A DNA stretch of 22,537 nucleotides from Byssothecium circinans (lineage: Eukaryota > Ascomycota > Dothideomycetes > Pleosporales > Massarinaceae): positions 129,424 to 151,960 of the forward strand of contig ML977002.1 of assembly GCA_010015675.1 (NCBI GenBank), given 5' to 3'. The translations under genes were made by a program, and so were the position numbers. The notes under the pieces were generated by a model, which saw nothing but the letters and a program-made list of their open reading frames with translations, did not search any database and was not told where the DNA came from. How positions within the stretch are numbered: the first letter of the stretch is position 1; every line of letters starts with the position of its first letter. Positions 18,447-22,537 of the stretch are shown here, in pieces.

Positions 18447-20279
18447 ATGTCCCAAGAACAGACACTTAAAACGGCCAAGCCACCACAGGTCCAACCACGC
18501 CACCTTGAACATGAACCGCTACGAGATGGATGTTCTGCTCGATACCTAATTCTCCAGCCGGCCAGCACAATAAGTGAGCCTCTTGTTTGCACTCTTCACT
18601 CTGCGCATCTCAATAACTTTCCTCCTTTCGAGGCGATTTCTTATGTATGGGGTACACTAGTCAAAAATCAGCCGATGATTTGCAACGGCAAGGACATTCG
18701 TATCACCGCAAATTTGTCTGCTGCCCTACTTCAGATCCGGTTCAAAAACAAGCCACGGACGCTTTGGGTTGACTCGATTTGCATCAACCAAGCGGACCCC
18801 GAAGAACTAGGATATCAAGTGTCCTTGATGGGAGTCATATACAAGAAGTCCAATTGCACGCTCATTTGCTTAGGCCCATCAGACCATGGCCATGCGACCA
18901 TTGTGGAAGGTCTTGTGACAGATGTCGATTACAGGGTGCAGTGCGTCTTTGGGCGAGCCGAGTTCGACTAGAGTGCGAACAGCTTCCCATTTCCAGATGA
19001 GAATGACCCGCTCCTTTCGCACAGCGGATGGACATCATTCGGCGTTCTACTACAACAGCCTTGGTTCAGGCGAGGCTGGGTCGTACAGGAAGCAGCACTT
19101 AGCCGGGACGCAGTTGTACGATGGGGAGACACGGATATTAACTGGCTGAAGCTGGTGCGAACGTACATTTAGTGCATTCGGAGGGCACTAAAGTTTCCGA
19201 GTTTTGAGCGACTGTGGCTAACAAAATTACACCTACAAGGGTTTCATTCTCGACGAAACTGCGAAGCCATCACTTTCCAATCCGAGGGTGCAGTTGAATC
19301 TCTCAGTCTCCTTGAGATCTTGGATTCCGCTAGGTGGCTAGACGTTACGGATCCCAGGGACAGAATCTACGCTTTCCTGAGCCTTCTGGAGTTGAACAAT
19401 ACTAAGATGCATCTTCTCTCGGTCCAGCCGAATTATACCGTACCATACATTCACGTTTACCGCGATTTTGCTTTGGAATATTTGCGAAAATTCGAAGACC
19501 TGGACATTTTACATTTCCTCCACAACGACAACAGTACACTCGAATGCGAACTCACTTCTTGGATCCCACGCTGGAATTTGCGACTCTACTCGGGCTATGC
19601 AGGCACTCTCAACAACCACAGCAGGTCTTCCAGGCGCATCACATCCCAACTATCGCCTTCCAGTATCACAGTGTCAGCAGACCAAACTACTTTGAGGCTT
19701 CAAATCATGATCCTTGACACTGTCATGTTTACCGGAGAAGCTTTTATCAAGAATTTCACGAAACCCTACGATGTCGCCTCGCTCTGGGAGTGCATCTCGA
19801 CGCGATCAACCCCGCTGCCCTACTCTTGCTCTGCGTTGCGAGCTTTTGTTGAAACATTTCGTTGCGGGGTTTACCGGGGACGATTGAAGGAGTGGAAGAC
19901 GCTCGAGTCTGCTTACATACGAATGTTGCAACGTGAGATTTTTCAGGGAGACGCCGCGTACGATGATGCTAAATCATTTCATGAAATGAGAATGGAAGAT
20001 GTACATAATAGATGTTTCATTATGTCAAGTCGTGGATACTACGGTCTGGCACCCAAGGCTGTGCGAGAAGGTGACCTCTGTTGCATTATCTTCGGAACAA
20101 GATCCCCTTTCATCTTACGTAGGACAGATTCAGCTGGGCACTATAAGCTTGTTGGATCTTTGCTGATCCTCAGCCGAGAGCTTGATCATAACGGATGCCC
20201 AGGTGTATTAGGAAGTGATAAGAAATATGAAGATTGGGCAGAATGGGGGCTAAAAGAGGAAGATGCTTTTCTGCGCTGA
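18447..20279 (+). pseudogene. HET-domain (heterokaryon incompatibility) gene with two in-frame stops
   Basis: One frame of 611 codons runs from ATG 18447 to TGA 20277-20279, interrupted only by TAG at 18969-18971 (codon 175) and TAG at 19170-19172 (codon 242). There is no frameshift. HET motifs are clear: FEAISYVWG (63-69), LWVDSICINQ (106-115), PWFRRGWVVQEAALSRDA, and TDPRDRIYAFLSL (305-313). The contexts FD-stop-SANSFPFPDENDPLL and RTYI-stop-CIRRALKF carry Trp in relatives, so TGG to TAG is the likely change. As TpG to TpA, this fits RIP acting on the other strand. HET proteins trigger cell death on fusion of incompatible hyphae. The N-terminal 174 aa, if made, would be a truncated HET domain. 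Splicing around the stops is unlikely because conserved sequence flanks both directly. Confidence 0.85.
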
Positions 20280-20895
20280 GAGGTTGCCAGAGCAGGAGGG
20301 TGGGGACTCAATGTATCATGTTAAGACGACAGTGGGGTTTAGCTTGCAGGTTTTCTAAGTGTTACTAGCATCAAGTTCTGGGTGCATCTTGCTTATCATC
20401 TACCCACCCCAGCTATCCTACCAGCCAAAAGCGTGTGTTCCCGGTGATCAAAAGGTGAAAGGATCTTTCACACGAAGTTACGGCTGGCATGAGTATTAGG
20501 AGGAAATGAGCCATGTCAACTGAAAAGTAGACGCTGGAGGGAACGGCGAGTAGCTGGGAGGTACGGGCAAGAACTAGTGGGCATGGCAATAGAACACGCT
20601 TTTATAGCCGAAAGCGTGATGGTGTTGGGGGACGAGATCATGTTCGCGGCGCGAACTAGTCGTGAAGTATTTCTAGTACACCATGGCGGCTTCTTCCGCT
20701 GAGTCTAGATCGTCTTCTGCATAGTTAATACTAAACGCAAGGTAACCTCTCTCCCTACCGATATTAAGAAGGATCAAAGGTTTCAGGAGTGACTGTTTTA
20801 CCATTATTCCCGAACGAGATCGCCTTCTGTTAACATTTGACAATTTCTTCCTCTTCGCCCTGTGCCCAAGGAAACGGACAGCACTTAAAACCATG
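20280..20895. other. Intergenic, left of the transposon
   Basis: 616 bp with no supported gene. A 73-codon minus-strand frame (20894-20673) starts with an ATG two bases from the presumed transposon insertion site. It contains a basic region (RAKRKKLSNVNRRRSRSG) and an acidic end (NYAEDDLDSAEEAAMVY). It could be the remaining piece of a gene split by the insertion, or chance. Confidence 0.3.
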
Positions 20896-20897
20896 TA

Positions 20898-20940
20898 CCC
20901 GTGATTCTCGCTTGACGCACGGGCTCACCTGACGCACACT
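20898..20940. repeat. Presumed left end of the pogo-type element
   Basis: Between a TA dinucleotide (20896-20897) and the transposase start lies a GC-richer block with TGACGCAC repeated at 20913-20920 and 20930-20937, separated by gggctcacc. Pogo/Fot1 elements insert at TA and carry terminal or subterminal repeats of this sort. The matching right end lies outside the window, so the boundary is an inference. Confidence 0.45.
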
Positions 20941-20984
20941 TTTTCTAAAAACCCCACAATTGAAATTAATCTAGCTCCACCAAT

Positions 20985-22537
20985 ATGGACCCAATTGAGG
21001 AGGCGCTGACGGCTTTAAAATCCTTAGAGCTTGGAGAAAAAGTTAACATATCGCAGACTGCCAAAAAGTATGGTGTTGAACGATCTACGCTGTCGCGAAG
21101 GTGGCGCGGTGTGCAGGGCTCCCGTGCAGCCCAATATGAGAACCAACGACTTCTCAACGACCGTCAGGAACAGGAGCTCGTACGATACGTTGATAGGCTC
21201 TGCGAGCGAGGGTTACCGCCTACGAGAAGCATGCTACGCAACTTTGCTACCGAAATAAGCGGCAAACAGGCGGGGAGCTCTTGGCCTGATCAGTTCCTCA
21301 AGCGTCACCAACTTAACCTGGTATCAAAGTGGACGACTGGTATGGACAAGGATAGGAAGCGAGCTGATTCTGCTCTCAAGTACGCACTCTATTTCGAGCT
21401 CTTGAAGCGTAAAATCGAGCAGTACGATATTAAGCCTCAGCATACCTACAATATGGACGAGAAAGGCTTTCTCATTAGAGTACTGTCAAAGATGAAGCGC
21501 GTCTTCTCCCGACGGAGGTATGAGGAGGGGGGGATCAAGCAGATGGTTTAGGACGGCAATCGCGAGTGGATTACGACGATTGCTTGCATATGCGCTGATG
21601 GATCGTCCCTATCCCCAGGCCTCATCTACCAGGCTGTTACGGGTAATATTCAAGACTTATAGCTGCAAGATTTTGATCCTATGATACACAAGGCCTTTTT
21701 TGCTTCATCTCCTAGTGGATGGACGAACGACAACCTTAGGCTTCAATAGTTAAAGACTATATTTAATCGAGAGACAAAATCTAAGGCTTAACGGCAGTAT
21801 TAATTACTTATCCTTGACGGCCATGGCTCCCACATTAACATGCGATTCATTCAGTACTGCGACGACAATAAGATCCTCCTAGCCGTCTTTCCTCCTCATA
21901 GTACTCATACTCTGCAGCCGCTTGACGTTACTTTGTTCCGGCCTCTCTTACAAGCCTATTCGTATGAGGTAGCATGATTTATGGAGGAATCCCAGGCCTT
22001 CTTAGCAATTACTAAGCGAGACTTTTTTCAGATGTTCTGGGCAGCATAGGAAAAAGCTTTTACCGCTAAGAATATCCTCTTAGGCTTTAAATCCTGTGGC
22101 CTCCACCCCTTCTAGCCTGACGTCATCCTACACTGATTCAGCAACCCTAAGGCCGAGAGACCATCATCCAGCGAGAGCTCGAGGTCAGTCCTAACAGCTG
22201 AGGATTAGAGGAAGGTTACTAAGATCCTGAGAGTAGTAGTTAACGACGTGTACGACTCTAAGGCCCAGCAGCTCTCACAGACGATCCACTCGCTATCTAC
22301 CTAGAATGTGCTGTTAAAACTAGAGGTTCAAGGCCTGAAAAAAGCGCTAGTCAATGAGAAGAAGCGTCAGCAGAGGGGCAAAGCGCTCCAGCTTAAACTG
22401 CCTCTAAATCAAGATGGTGGTGCAATCTTTTGGAGCCCAAACAAGGTTCAGCTAGCACGTGAGCGTGAGACACAAAAGGCAGAGGCAGCAAAGGCAGAGA
22501 GACTCCAAAAAGAGGAAGATAGTCAGCGTAGAGCAAT
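20985..22537 (+). pseudogene. Pogo/Fot1-type transposase (DDE_1) with 11 in-frame stops
   Basis: A single frame from ATG 20985 (MDPIEEALTALKSLE) runs to the window end, over 517 codons, without a frameshift. Stops are at 21549, 21660, 21747, 21789, 21801, 21975, 22047, 22113, 22134, 22206 and 22302, mostly TAG. Domains in order: N-terminal psq-type HTH (VNISQTAKKYGVERSTLSRRW), CENP-B-type HTH (about 65-125), and a DDE nuclease core. The three catalytic Asp codons survive: Asp158 (YNMDEKGF), Asp278 (LILDGHGSH) and Asp314 (HTLQPLDV), with 35 residues between the last two. The C-terminus is a basic coiled-coil-like tail (GGAIFWSPNKVQLARERE). Stops without indels are the pattern expected from RIP (TGG/CAG/CAA/CGA to TAG/TAA/TGA). 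The first 188 codons are still open. Confidence 0.92.

Larger units (their letters stand above)
20898..22537 (+). mobile_element. Tc1/mariner superfamily, pogo/Fot1-type DNA transposon (partial, right end outside window)
   Basis: Defined by the presumed left end and the transposase frame that continues to the last base. The element is non-autonomous because its transposase has many stop codons. Length in the window is about 1.64 kb; Fot1-type elements are about 2 kb, so little is missing. Confidence 0.8.

Noticed and set aside
18930..18985. An intron that would remove the first TAG of the HET gene (gtgcag...aacag)
   Set aside because: Poor donor, no branch site, and it would delete residues conserved in HET proteins; a point stop is simpler.

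Overview
The window looks like nuclear DNA of a filamentous ascomycete (Pezizomycotina, most likely Dothideomycetes/Pleosporales; the class is an inference from the gene sequences). It has short introns (46-166 bp) with GT..AG borders and CTRAY branch sites, single-copy housekeeping genes, a HET-domain gene, and AT-rich or stop-riddled repeats of the kind left by repeat-induced point mutation (RIP).

Layout. Bases 1 to about 1200 are an AT-rich, gene-free block with a 17-bp tandem repeat and a (CTAA)n tract. From about 1200 the composition becomes ordinary, and a compact run of eight intact genes follows: a GH18 chitinase-like protein with a C-terminal UBA domain (-), the cyclin-dependent kinase Cdk1/Cdc2 (-), an ALKBH1-type 2OG-Fe(II) dioxygenase (+), a Yju2/CCDC130 (Saf4) splicing factor (-), the translation termination factor eRF3/Sup35 with a Q-rich prion-like N-terminus (-), a Yrb30-type RanGTP-binding protein (+), a BSD-domain protein (-), and the ribosome-biogenesis factor Tsr2 (-). 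The only large gap in the run, 6193-8034, holds unusual repeats: a ~335-bp fold-back palindrome, a 43-bp degenerate minisatellite and three copies of a 19-bp hairpin palindrome.

The right end is accessory. A HET-domain gene (18447-20279) is open in one frame except for two TAG codons, both at positions where HET proteins usually have Trp. A pogo/Fot1-type transposase (20985 to the window end) keeps one frame but carries 11 stop codons and no frameshift, as RIP would leave it. The picture is a conserved housekeeping segment bounded on both sides by RIP-affected repeats.

The genes do not form one pathway. They are independent core functions (cell cycle, nucleic-acid or tRNA demethylation, splicing, translation termination, nuclear transport, ribosome assembly). 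Cdk1/ALKBH1 and Sup35/Yrb30 are divergent pairs that share intergenic promoters. Exon borders were derived by hand from splice signals, reading-frame continuity and family motifs; no search or transcript data were used. I found no convincing new multi-gene system. The most notable items are the GH18-UBA fusion, a stop-free GC-AG intron in cdk1, and the repeat cluster at 6560-7724.
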